A DNA stretch of 64,000 bases from Telopea speciosissima (Eukaryota > Streptophyta > Magnoliopsida > Proteales > Proteaceae), in the NCBI RefSeq assembly GCF_018873765.1, contig NC_057925.1, positions 15,573,568-15,637,567 on the forward strand. Reading direction: 5' to 3'. Within the stretch, counting starts at the first letter, position 1, and every line of letters starts with the position of its first letter. A program made the translations under genes and the position numbers. Of the stretch, positions 54,529 through 63,420 are shown in pieces. The notes under the pieces were generated by a model, which had not been told where the DNA came from, made no database searches, and was given only the letters and a program-made list of their open reading frames with translations.

Positions 54529-54570
54529 CTTGTAATTATGCCCATATTGTTATTTTTCTAACACAACTTT

Positions 54571-54788
54571 AAGGCTGCGTTTGGTAACCGTCTTCATAAA
54601 GAACACTTGTTCTTGACCAAAAACGTTCTTTGGCATTTATGGTCTGGAACAGCGTTCTGTATATGAATATGGTTGTATGGTAACAACCTCAAGAACGTTT
54701 TCGGAACAACAATAGAACAAAAATGCCATTTAGTAAAATGTGTTCTTCCATAGCTTTGATCTCTTCCCATATTTAGGTAATTTCGTTT
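54571..54788. mobile_element. Possible truncated element starting GGCTGCGTTTGG
   Basis: The start aaggctgcgtttggtaac is like the TIR at 61892. No matching right end was found before the Pack-MULE. Confidence 0.35.
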
Positions 54789-55629
54789 GGGAAATTTACG
54801 AAACACCCCTTGAAAATGGACCGATACTCAGATCACCCCCTCTTATTTGAAAATACTCAAATCACCCCTTGCATGAGAGCCCTATACTCACATTAGTCCC
54901 TACCGTTAGTTTTACACTGTTAAATATATTTTAAATCCCTCCTTGAAACAATTGTTCTGCACATACCCAAAGATAATAGAACCCCAAACCCCTCTATCCT
55001 TAATCGATGCTTCATCAAAGAGAAGCCTTGCAGTATCAACATCCCCCTGTTTCACATACCAAGAAATTAAATATGTCCTTTCAACTGTATCTTGCCAAGG
55101 GAGTTCATCAAATATGAGTCTTGCAGACTCCATATTACCGCAGTTTGAACACCTGAGAATCAAAGTATTCCCAACAAAAACATCTAAAAGAAAACCCAAT
55201 TTCACACTACTTCCATGGATTTGCTCACCTAAACGACTGTCTTGCAAGTTTGCACAAAAGCAGGCCACCACCGTCCTTTTGCGGTGGCCGAACCAGCGGC
55301 ACGGCGGCCTCGAAACTCATGGGCGAACGATCGCCCTCCTCTGGCGATCATGTTGCCGGTCTCAGATGTAGGTTGGTCGGAGATGGAGAAGGAGAAGATA
55401 TGGCTCCGGTGCCGGTGCTGGAGAAGGTGAAACGCTTCAGTCCTTCATCCCACTTGATTTTGGGGTTAAAATTGTCTTTTCAATGTACAAGGCTAAAGTA
55501 GTCCTTTTACAACAATAATTAACAGCAGACTAACACCGTTAGTGTAGAGGGGGTGATCTGAGTATTTTCAAATATGAGGGGGTGATCTGAGTATCGCCCC
55601 ATTTTCAGGGGGTGTTTCGTAAATTTCCC
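54789..55629. mobile_element. Pack-MULE-like element, 841 bp, with captured gene pieces
   Basis: Long TIRs of about 80 bp start gggaaatttacgaaacaccc and end with the complement gggtgtttcgtaaatttccc. Shared inner words are gatactcagatcaccccct and its complement. The flanks atttcgttt and atttctttt (54780-54788 and 55630-55638) are a 9-bp target duplication with one mismatch, as Mutator elements make. Inside are a PPR gene fragment (54912-55271, minus) and a second GC-rich piece (about 55260-55450) that also occurs, inverted, near 62580-62690. There is no transposase. Confidence 0.85.
54912..55271 (-). pseudogene. Pentatricopeptide repeat (PPR) gene fragment
   Basis: An open frame of 119 codons reads like part of a PLS-type PPR protein of the organelle RNA-editing kind: GEQIHGSSVKLGF, DVFVGNTLI, NCGNMESARLIFDELP and GDVDTARLLFDEA. 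It covers about three repeats, with no transit peptide, E or DYW domain. Being wholly inside a Mutator-type element, it is most likely a captured piece, not a gene. Confidence 0.82.
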
Positions 55630-55696
55630 ATTTCTTTTCCATTTTTTCTCAACCTTGGTTCTTGATTATGTTTCTAATTAATAATATTTTGTTGCA

Positions 55697-56336
55697 GCAT
55701 CCATTATAGAGCAAAGCAAGTGAGAGTTCATAACACAACCTACAGTTAGCACACGATGGAACCCCACACCTAGGGATGTAAACGGATTGGATTCGGCTCA
55801 GATAGTGCTATATCCGCATCCGCATCCGCATCCGATTAGCTTTCGGATGGATTCGAATACTGCTAAACAGACACGTATACAGATCGGATATTTTATCCGT
55901 TTACATATAAATATAGCTTTTCGGATAGCTATAGCCTATCCGTATCCACATCCGTTTAGCTTTCGGATGGATTCGGATAGTGCTAAATGAATACGGACAC
56001 GGATTTCGATTATTCATTTCCACCCCTACCCACACCTGAGCAGTTAAGGGCCTTAGAGGAGTTGTATTGGTGTGGGACTCGCAAACCCACAGCTGAGCAA
56101 ATCCAACAAATCATTGCCCAGCTTCGTCGGTTTGGTAAAATTGAAGGCCGGAATGTATTCTACTGGTTTCAAAACCATAAGGCTAGAGAACAATAGAAAC
56201 ACCATCGTCATTTGGAATCTACCTTTGCTATTGATGAATAACAAGAACAACATGACATTGAAAGCTTGGAAAAGAAATATTCAGGAAACCCAAGAAGGCA
56301 AGAACTCACAAATCATACATCATATAGTTGAAACAG
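55697..56336 (+). pseudogene. WOX1-like homeobox pseudogene split by a MITE
   Basis: The frame reads VSTRWNPTP up to 55770, is cut by a 258-bp MITE, and resumes at 56037 with [17 protein letters not shown], then [18 protein letters not shown], the WOX helix-3 signature. The homeodomain type (RWNPTPEQL) is closest to WOX1. TGA at 55721, TAG at 56194 and a TAA near 56236 lie in frame. After these the frame still resembles a WOX linker (HDIESLEKKYSGNPRR). No upstream ATG, WUS box or 3' part is seen. A cag acceptor-like site at 55694-55696 could mark an old intron edge. WOX proteins control meristem and lateral organ growth; this copy cannot. Confidence 0.87.
55771..56028. mobile_element. hAT MITE, 258 bp, inside the WOX pseudogene
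   Basis: It begins tagggatgtaaacggat and ends attcatttccacccct plus a, an imperfect TIR. Perfect 8-bp target duplication cccacacc (55763-55770 and 56029-56036). The body is built from repeats of 'ccgatt(a)gctttcggatgga'. Same family as 60385-60631. Confidence 0.92.
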
Positions 56337-56347
56337 ACATAGATTTC

Positions 56348-56408
56348 AAGGGGTGGTCATTTCACATGTGGGGCCCAGGTGGGACCCACCTGTGAAATGA
56401 CCACCCCA
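56348..56408. repeat. 60-bp near-perfect palindrome
   Basis: Arms ggggtggtcatttcacatgt and acctgtgaaatgaccacccc around a 'gggcccaggtggga' centre. It could be a MITE remnant; ends and target duplication are not clear. Confidence 0.7.
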
Positions 56409-56794
56409 CCCCTGTTTTTGCTGTCGTTTTGCTGGGTTGGATGCTCCAGCTCCCGCCACTGCAGGACAAGAGCCTTTTCGTGGGGTTGTAGGGAAGCAAA
56501 GTTTGTCAAAGAGAGCGGAAGAGCCGAGACAAAGTCCGAAAGAGACAGGTAGGATGGTTATGAAATTTTAATATTAGAGAGAGAGAGAGGTAGGATGGTT
56601 ATGAAATTTTAATATTAGTTTTTATTTTTTATTTTTTATGAAAATGTAATAACACAAACCACACACCAATCTCAAAAATTTTAATATTTTTTTTAATATT
56701 AAACTTTTTATCAAAATGTCACAACATTATATGATGGGTAAAAATGTTTATTTACAAAATCTATTTGTAACCTTCTTGGTTAGAACACTCACCC
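56409..56794. other. Intergenic, no gene seen
   Basis: A small direct repeat, 'gtaggatggttatgaaatttt', occurs twice around 56549 and 56589. Otherwise nothing recognisable. Confidence 0.4.
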
Positions 56795-56872
56795 ATTTTT
56801 AAATTGCAATAAAAATGTATATAAAGTTTCATAATTAATAACATTTTATTTACTTGGAGCATATTTATTAAG

Positions 56873-57960
56873 GGTAAAGCTGTTTGTAACCACCCTGGTT
56901 ACCGGACTTATTTGCCTACCCCATATTATGTGCTTACTTTTTAAAGTAAGGGTTTTTTCAATAATTTATCCTTCCTCCCTTCTTCGTCTCCAGTCTCTCT
57001 CTCCCCTTCCCTCTCACCGACTTTGGCATCCCTTCCCTGGATCAAGATCGTCTCCAAGGAGCAGGGAACACTCAGGGCACTGACAACCGTTGGGCTATGC
57101 CGCACACATCCCAAGGCGTACGCCGATATTTGTGCAGCACAGCTCAACCATTGGGTACCCCTAGCAGCACCCTGGGTGCATGCCTCCTTGGAGACGAGCT
57201 AAATTCCCCTTCCCTCCCTCTCTCCTCTCCCTACGGCCCTGCCCTCCCACCTCCCTCATCACCCGCATTTCTTTGTGCCAGCAATCGACCTCCACTGCCA
57301 CCTTGCTATCCTGCATTCCTGCATTCCTGCCACTTCTTGCCTCCTTGCAACTCACCGCTCCCCTCATTCTCCCTTTCACAAAGGTTTTCAACTGCTAAGC
57401 ATAAACCATCAAAGGTGGTATTTAAATTGCTTTGGCTTCTAATGCTCGAATAGCGCACGGCGGACAATTCCCCTCGTTTAATTCCATCACAGAGTACTTT
57501 TATGGGGTACATCATGGAATTGTGAAATCTGCTAATCAATGAAAATTTTCAGACTAATTGTCTTTAAGAGCTTTATTGATATGGGAATGACACGTGAAAC
57601 AGAGCAAGGATGATTTCCAAGTATTAGAAAATTGGAGGGCATAGTTTCTCTTCATTGTTTTTAAATTCTTTCAGCTTAACGGATCTGTTGCTAAGAGAAG
57701 TGACATTAGAGGAAGAGAAGAGAGAGTAGATACCAGAAAAACTGTTGGAGATAGGATCACTGCCATGACTGCATTGGAGACTTGGAGTGATGGAATCAGC
57801 CAATCAGAAAAGAATAAAAAAAAAAAATTTACATAGAACTGTGAAATTACTTTATGTACCTTTAATCCAAATAAAAATACATTATGTGTTTAAGGCCAAT
57901 TAAAAGTTCGGTTGCAAAATCTGTTTGTATCCTAGAATGTTACAAACAGACGCACCCATT
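56873..57960. other. Insert in block B, no gene supported
   Basis: This stretch breaks the match to block A. Its edges share 'ctgtttgtaac' and 'gttacaaacag', suggesting a poorly preserved transposon. ORF 57097-57453 is Pro/Leu/Ser-rich low complexity with no domain. Confidence 0.4.
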
Positions 57961-58057
57961 TTTTAAATTTGAAGTGAATTTCAAAAATAAAATGTATCCA
58001 ACATGTCTAAAATGACAAGTGGTGACTTATGAGATTAAAAAGTTACCTTGCCTATCA

Positions 58058-58426
58058 ACAATTCGACTCCTCTACTTCCGCCTGCACCATGTGCGCTCCA
58101 CACACAAATAAAGCAGAATATACCATCTTACCCCTATCCGAGCACCTTGCCCAAACGGGAGGTAAGACTGTACTTTCTACCGCCAATTTGTATCCTCTAT
58201 TGCCGAGCTGTCTAACAAGCCTCTACTGCCAAGACATAGCAAAGCGGTAAATGACCACCTTACCCCCACTCGGGCAGCGGTAAGGCGATAATGTACCACC
58301 TTGCTGTGTCTTAGTAGTAGGGTCCTGCCTGGCAACTCGGCAGTAGAGGATTAGGATCCTTTCGCGGCACTTGTGTGTAGGGGCGCATGACAGTACCCAG
58401 CAGCCGGAAGTAGAGGAGTCGGATCC
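58058..58426. mobile_element. Nested MITEs in block B
   Basis: The outer ends carry cgactcctctacttccg and cggaagtagaggagtcgg. Target duplication gcctatca, 8 bp, perfect (58050-58057 and 58427-58434); block A has the uninterrupted site near 38895. Inside, about 58190-58355, is a second element with tcctctattgccgagctgtc and ctcggcagtagagga ends, of the 36483 family. Confidence 0.82.
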
Positions 58427-58727
58427 GCCTATCAGCTTGATGGTGGAGACGGCATTTGATGATATAAACCAATAATCATAACTTATTCACAGAGAGATCC
58501 GGAGAAAAACAAAAAAGAAAAGAAAAGAAGGAAACTGTGCTCCTTTTACTGGAAATTCATATTCCATGGCCATTGATGAGCCACTTATTAAGCATACACA
58601 CGAAACAAAAACAACGACAAACAAAGCAGAATATGAAGAAGCCCAACAACCTATTCAAACCAAATTATTATAATCACCAAACAAACCCAGTTTCTCATCA
58701 AAAGCAGATCACGAAGAACTAACTCAC

Positions 58728-59204
58728 TCACTCTGAGCCAGAGATATCAATGGCCTTAACCTCAGGCTTCTTCACTTCCTCCTTAGGAACAGTCACAGTT
58801 AGCACACCATTCTCCATTGTTGCCTTCACCTGATCCACCTTTGCATTTTCAGGTAACCTAAACCTCCTTAAAAACTTGCCACTGCTACGCTCGATCCGGT
58901 GCCACTTGTCGTTCTTCTCCTCCTTCTCTTTGTTCCTCTCTCCACTGATCTGCAACACCCTACCTTCCTCAACTTCCACCTTCACTTCTTCCTTCTTGAG
59001 CCCTGGAAGGTCAGCCTTAAAGATATGAGCTTCAGGGGTCTCTTTCCAATCGATTCGGGTATTGACAAAAGCCGTTGTTTCGCTTGTGAGTTGAGGACGA
59101 GAAATGGAGGAAGGGAAGTCAAAGAATGGATCCCATATATCCAGAGAGAATGGATCGAACACATTGGTTCTTCGACCACCAAAGATGCTTGGAATTAGCT
59201 ACAT
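58728..59204 (-). pseudogene. Class I small heat-shock protein, copy 3, stop at codon 2
   Basis: From 59162 to 58728 the frame is intact and nearly the same as copy 2: [15 protein letters not shown], full alpha-crystallin domain, and tail KAIDISGSE, two residues longer. The ATG matching copy 2 is at 59204-59202, but the next codon is TAG (59201-59199) where copy 2 has TCG, a single-base change. The rest of the N-terminus ([10 protein letters not shown]) follows in frame. No other in-frame ATG occurs until near the C-terminus, so normal translation should fail. The promoter is intact, so RNA may still be made. I call it a very young pseudogene, unless a non-AUG start is used or this base is wrong. 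Confidence 0.85.
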
Positions 59205-59321
59205 TTTGGGTTTTATAAAGAACAGAGAATGAAAGATGAAAAGGGAAACTGAATTGAAAATTGAGAAATGAATGTAGTAGAGATCAACTAATTTGTTTCT
59301 GTGCTTTGTGGGGGTGGATGA

Positions 59322-59552
59322 GATGTGTATATATAGTGAGAGAGAGAGAGAGGCTCTGGTTCTCTGTTTCAGGTGTTCGTGATGGTTCCAGAGAGAGTAA
59401 AGGGTTATGAGATTAATTATATTAAATTAGATATTGGTTGGGTAGTCCATGGCTACACATGAGGAAGGTCGTAGAATGTTTGATTTTTTTTTTTGGTAGA
59501 AGAATGTTTGATTGAAAGCTTGGGAATTGGAATGACCCAGAAATTTCAAGAG
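59322..59552 (-). promoter_or_regulatory. TATA box and heat-shock elements, sHSP copy 3
   Basis: A tatatata-type TATA lies at about 59326-59334. TTC-nn-GAT-nn-TTC-nn-GAG lies at 59375-59394, and GAAatTTCaaGA at 59540-59551. Spacing and sequence match copy 2. Confidence 0.8.
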
Positions 59553-60384
59553 AACCCTGGAAAGACTTGTCAATTTTGCAATTCACACCAGTTTCCATCC
59601 AACGGTTCATATTTCATAAGGGCTATTTGGGAACTTGAAAATATCTTCGATCCCTTGTTGAACTTCGAGTTCCTTTCAGTTTTGGGTTTTTGGGCCTTTG
59701 CCGGAAAAAATCCGCTGCTGCCGTGCACCGTGGTGCAGCCTTGCGAGCCCAACACGTGGACTTTACGACATCTAATAGTGTCAAGCTCGAGAAGAAAAAG
59801 TGCAGTTGAGTTTGCACCGTCGGTGGTCACCGTGTCCACATGTCGAGTTCGCAAGGCCGTATTGCAGTGCACCGCCACATCCGGCCTTTGCCAGGAGCTG
59901 AAGGTGTTTTTTTTTTTTTGGGGGGGGGGGGTAGCAGTTTTCTATCATGTGTATCTCTCTCCTGTTCAAAACAAAGGGGCTAGAGGTGTCTTTTCATATG
60001 GGAGAAGAGAGATATACTCATGGGAATGCTGGCGTAGGCCACACTCCCGAACAGAGTCCTTTTTCCTGTTTTTTTTAATATAAAATAAACACTATATTAA
60101 GGAAAAAAAAAATTAATAAGTAATATTGTCCCTAACAAATAGACAGATTCTATTAGATTCTATTAGTTCGGGCTCTACAGGCTTAAGTTGTTTACTAGGA
60201 AGACCCTATCACGAGATTGTTTAAAATAACATATACGGAAAGAGAATGCTATCTGGTCCCATACGATATGTGGATCATACGCATAAACATAGGGCCACGC
60301 AAAATGATCGCCACACTTTCAGGGATTTTTGCCTTTCCATGGGGACACGACGGTCATTTCGTGTAGCTTGTGTCAAGGCGTATG

Positions 60385-60631
60385 TGGGGATGTAAATGAA
60401 TAGCCAAAATCCGTTTCCGTATCCGTTTAGCACTATCCGAATTCGTCCGAAAGCTAAACGGATGCGGATACAGATAGGCAATAGCTATCCGAAAAGCTAT
60501 ATTTACATGTAATCGGATAAAATATTCGATCCGTATCCGTGTCCGTATCCATTTAGCCCTATCCGAATCCGTCCGAAAGCTAATCGGATGTTGATGCGGA
60601 TATAGCACTATCCGATCCGTTTACATCCCTA
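60385..60631. mobile_element. hAT MITE, 247 bp
   Basis: Begins tggggatgtaaatg, ends catttacatcccta-like (ccgtttacatccct plus a). Target duplication ggcgtatg/ggcgcatg (60377-60384 and 60632-60639), one mismatch. Same family as 55771-56028. The matching site in block A is empty. Confidence 0.87.
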
Positions 60632-60755
60632 GGCGCATGAGCCGCATGCTACACGCAACTAGGTAGTGTTCTTTTCCTCTAACATATATTAGAAAAACAT
60701 GGAAAATTCTGATATCACATAAGATTGAAAAGAGTTCTAGCTCATGACCAATCCT

Positions 60756-61471
60756 TATTCCATACAATTAATCAGCCCACTAGCTGATTAATATCTTAAG
60801 TAAATGAAATAATAAATAAAAAACATTTATTTAAATGATGTTAGGCATAATAAATAAGTGTCTGGCATAAATAAGTGTCAGGTTTCCTCAAGTTTCAGTG
60901 GGGATAAGTGATACCTGTATAGGTGCTCAGGTTGAAACTAGTGAAATATGATCAAATTTTGGTCGAAATAGGTCAAAAATTGGTCGAGTTGGGTTGAAAC
61001 ATTGCACTTTTTAAAGTCAATGACCGTCTCGTCTCAATTTCCATGGTTATACTAAAGGACAAAAAGTTAAGATTATCATATTATTGTAACTAGGTTAAGT
61101 TGAAAGTCATTTAATGCATTTTTTATATAAAATAACCAGATTTACTCTTGAAAAAAAGTGTATTATACTAAAAGGGAAAAAAAAAAAAAAAAAAAAGAAA
61201 GTAAGGCCATGATCTTATTGTAACTAGCGATATTAGTTACAACAATATTTTCTCATATATATTATGGGCAAGAAATTGCTGCCTAGCCGTGTAATCACCA
61301 GCACAGGGAGCCAATGAGAGAGCGCAGATGGACATCAACTTGGATCTATTTTTATTTCACAGGGGTGGGACGTTATACTCACACGCTCTTGTGTTTGGAT
61401 GCAAGAACTACATGACGGGGCAATGTTCTTTTTCTCATATATCATATTGGAATTGAGTTCCTTAGGCGATT
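60756..61471. other. Intergenic, no gene seen
   Basis: A poly(A) run lies at about 61178-61196. 61250-61440 resembles half of the inverted-repeat family at 61621 (tatattatgggcaag, ggcaatgttc). Confidence 0.4.
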
Positions 61472-61600
61472 GCATAGTGCATGTTAGTGCCTCCCTATGT
61501 CTATCTCGCTCCTCTCACAATAGGGGCAAATATGTCATTTCATTGCAGGGAGGAGAGAGATAGACAAAGGGAGGCACTAACATTGACATTCGCTATGTAG
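61472..61600. repeat. Inverted-repeat MITE-like unit
   Basis: Arms gttagtgcctccctatgtct and agacaaagggaggcactaac pair across about 90 bp, with gctcctctc against gaggagaga inside. Related to 40738-40860. Confidence 0.75.
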
Positions 61601-61620
61601 CCTAGCAATGTTCTTTTCCC

Positions 61621-61820
61621 CATATTATATATGGGCAAGAGTTTTCTGTGAGGGAGTGTGGGTCCTACACACAACGGCCAATGGGAGAGCACATGGCAAC
61701 ATCAACAAGGCGGTCATTACCGCCATTCATGGGGGTGCGGCGGCCATTTCATCCCCCTCTTTGTCTAGGCGCAAGGCACACACTCCCCCATAGAGAATTT
61801 TCTCCACCATATATAATATG
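61621..61820. mobile_element. MITE, 200 bp, TIR catattatatatgg
   Basis: Begins catattatatatgggcaag and ends ccaccatatataatatg. TIRs extend about 38 bp with mismatches to gggagtgtg and cacactccc. The target duplication is not resolved in the AT-rich ends. Confidence 0.75.
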
Positions 61821-61891
61821 ACTCATTCTAATTAGGTTTAACTCACCCAAGTCACTAGGTTTTGAAGTTGGCGAGGCGAGTCGAAAACTTG

Positions 61892-62000
61892 GGCTGCGTT
61901 TGATATGCATTCTTGGAATATACATTCTAGGTTGTTTTTATCACCCGAGAATGCGAAATCGACCTAGAATGTATTCCAAGAATGTATACGAAACGCAGCC
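61892..62000. mobile_element. Foldback MITE, 109 bp, PIF-like
   Basis: Begins ggctgcgtttgatatgcatt, ends gtatacgaaacgcagcc. Arms pair almost throughout (attcttggaatacattctagg type). TTG on both sides may be a 3-bp target duplication. Confidence 0.8.
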
Positions 62001-62209
62001 TTGGTTTTCCAACTATGATTTAATTTAAATATACCAATTTATTGGAAAAAATAGTATGATAAAAACTTACATAGTTCAAGAAAATGGAATCACTGATTTC
62101 GAGCAAATTCTGATTTGGAATGGACAGAATCGGGAGGAATCAGGCTGCTCCTAAAAATCCACAAAGATCGAATCGACTATTAAATTGTTCAATTACCCCT
62201 CTCCCTCCC

Positions 62210-62475
62210 ATCTAGGGTTTTAAGAATCAGGAATCGTATCGGTTAATCGGCTGATTTGGATTGGAATCGGCCCTGATCGATCCTAATTCCACCAATTTGA
62301 TCATGTTGAATCACACATTCACACCCCAAAAACCTTTGAAATTCACTATTTTTCTAGGATGTAAATGGATATTCGAAAATCCAAATTCTATTTGCATCCC
62401 TATCTGTTAGGGGCATTCATATCCGTTTAAAGATATTTGGAAAAAAATATTTATCGGATATATCCAATAAATAAT
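62210..62475. repeat. Relics of two dispersed repeats
   Basis: 62215-62300 has the 'aatcggctgatttggattgg' vocabulary of 3775-3960. 62355-62475 starts aggatgtaaatggatat and has 'catatccgtttaaagatat', like the hAT MITE family at 22.9, 55.8 and 60.4 kb. Confidence 0.5.
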
Positions 62476-62483
62476 AAAAAAAA

Positions 62484-62700
62484 AGATAAATTACATGACA
62501 CACCCTGTAAGTTTCCCCATACGCAACTCATCCCACCTTATTTGAAAATACACATCTATCCCCCTCTATCAAAAAACCCCAGTGTGATGAAGGAATGAAG
62601 TGTTTCACCTTCTCCAGCACCGGCACCGGAGCTATTATCTTCTCTTCCTCCATCTCCGACCAACCTGCATCTTCAATCTCCGTCTGACCTGGACCTACTG
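62484..62700 (-). mobile_element. Part of a relative of the 54.8-kb Pack-MULE
   Basis: 62580-62690 is close to the reverse complement of about 55340-55460 (words gtttcaccttctccagcacc and atctccgaccaacct). To its left, 62490-62575 resembles the MULE end (cacaccctgtaag, ttatttgaaaatac). The other end is not found in the window. Confidence 0.65.
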
Positions 62701-63234
62701 CATCAATCTCCGACCGACCTACTTCTTTAATGGACTCTCTTTCTCTCCTTTCTTTCTTTCCTTCAAAAACCCTAATTCTTCAAAGGGGTTTTGAGTCTTT
62801 CACCTTGGTATTCTGTAACAAGGAGTAGTAATGCCTAAATCTAGGGTTCAACCATCTCAGCTTTTAGGAAAAATCAACTGGAAGAAGGAAAATACGAAAT
62901 GAAGAAGAAGAAGAATATGGTAGCAGAAGGGAAGAAGAATGGTACAGTAGCAGGAGCAGCAACAGAAGAAGAAGAAATCATACTGGTTTTAGGTTCGAAG
63001 TCGTTGCTCCTCTGTGCGGTGAGTTTTCCTTACCAGAGTCATTCCTATGCTCTGCCTCTACCCTGTTTATTAATTAGTTTTTTTTTTTTTTTGTATCAAG
63101 ATCATTCCCAAGACTCTCATGTGTAAAGAGGTCAGCAATTTCTCTTCTGTTGTTGTTTTTGAGAAGTAGAGAGAGGTCGTTGAATGAGAACACTGGTCCT
63201 GTCGGAGCCCTTTAGTTTTGGTAACTGGTAAACT

Positions 63235-63420
63235 TTATAACTGGTAAACTTTATGGGACACGAAAGTGAAGTAATGGAGAACGACTACCACGAAATCCCT
63301 GAAAATGCCCATGAGGGTCTGTTTCCTTTTGTATAGAAGGAAGTGAAGCCATGGAGAATGACTACCACGAAATCCCTGAAGATGCCCATGAGGGTTTTTT
63401 TCCTTCTGTATATTCCTCTT
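63235..63420. repeat. Tandem duplications, 76-bp unit
   Basis: Two copies share gactaccacgaaatccctga and atgcccatgagggt (63280 and 63360 region). Just before, 'aactggtaaactttat' is also doubled. Confidence 0.88.

Larger units (their letters stand above)
42819..54563 (+). mobile_element. Copia-like solo LTR, split by the gypsy element
   Basis: The left part 42819-43426 starts tgttggaatttt and has a TATA box (tatataaag, 43042-43050). The right part, about 54534-54563, ends tttctaaca. Both sides are flanked by a perfect 5-bp duplication, caact (42814-42818 and 54564-54568). Summed, the LTR is about 638 bp. No internal region or second LTR is seen, so it is a solo LTR left by recombination. The gypsy element landed about 30 bp from its end. 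Confidence 0.75.
56795..60755 (+). repeat. Segmental duplication, block B (contains sHSP copy 3)
   Basis: Partner of 38588-41925 in the same orientation. Inserts private to this block are about 1.1 kb at 56873-57960, the nested MITEs at 58058-58426, and the hAT MITE at 60385-60631. It lacks block A's 40982 MITE and the 40.1-40.6 kb insert. Confidence 0.88.

Noticed and set aside
57097..57453. Possible Pro-rich protein of 118 residues
   Set aside because: It is low complexity, overlaps ORFs on both strands, has no domain and lies in a stretch absent from block A.
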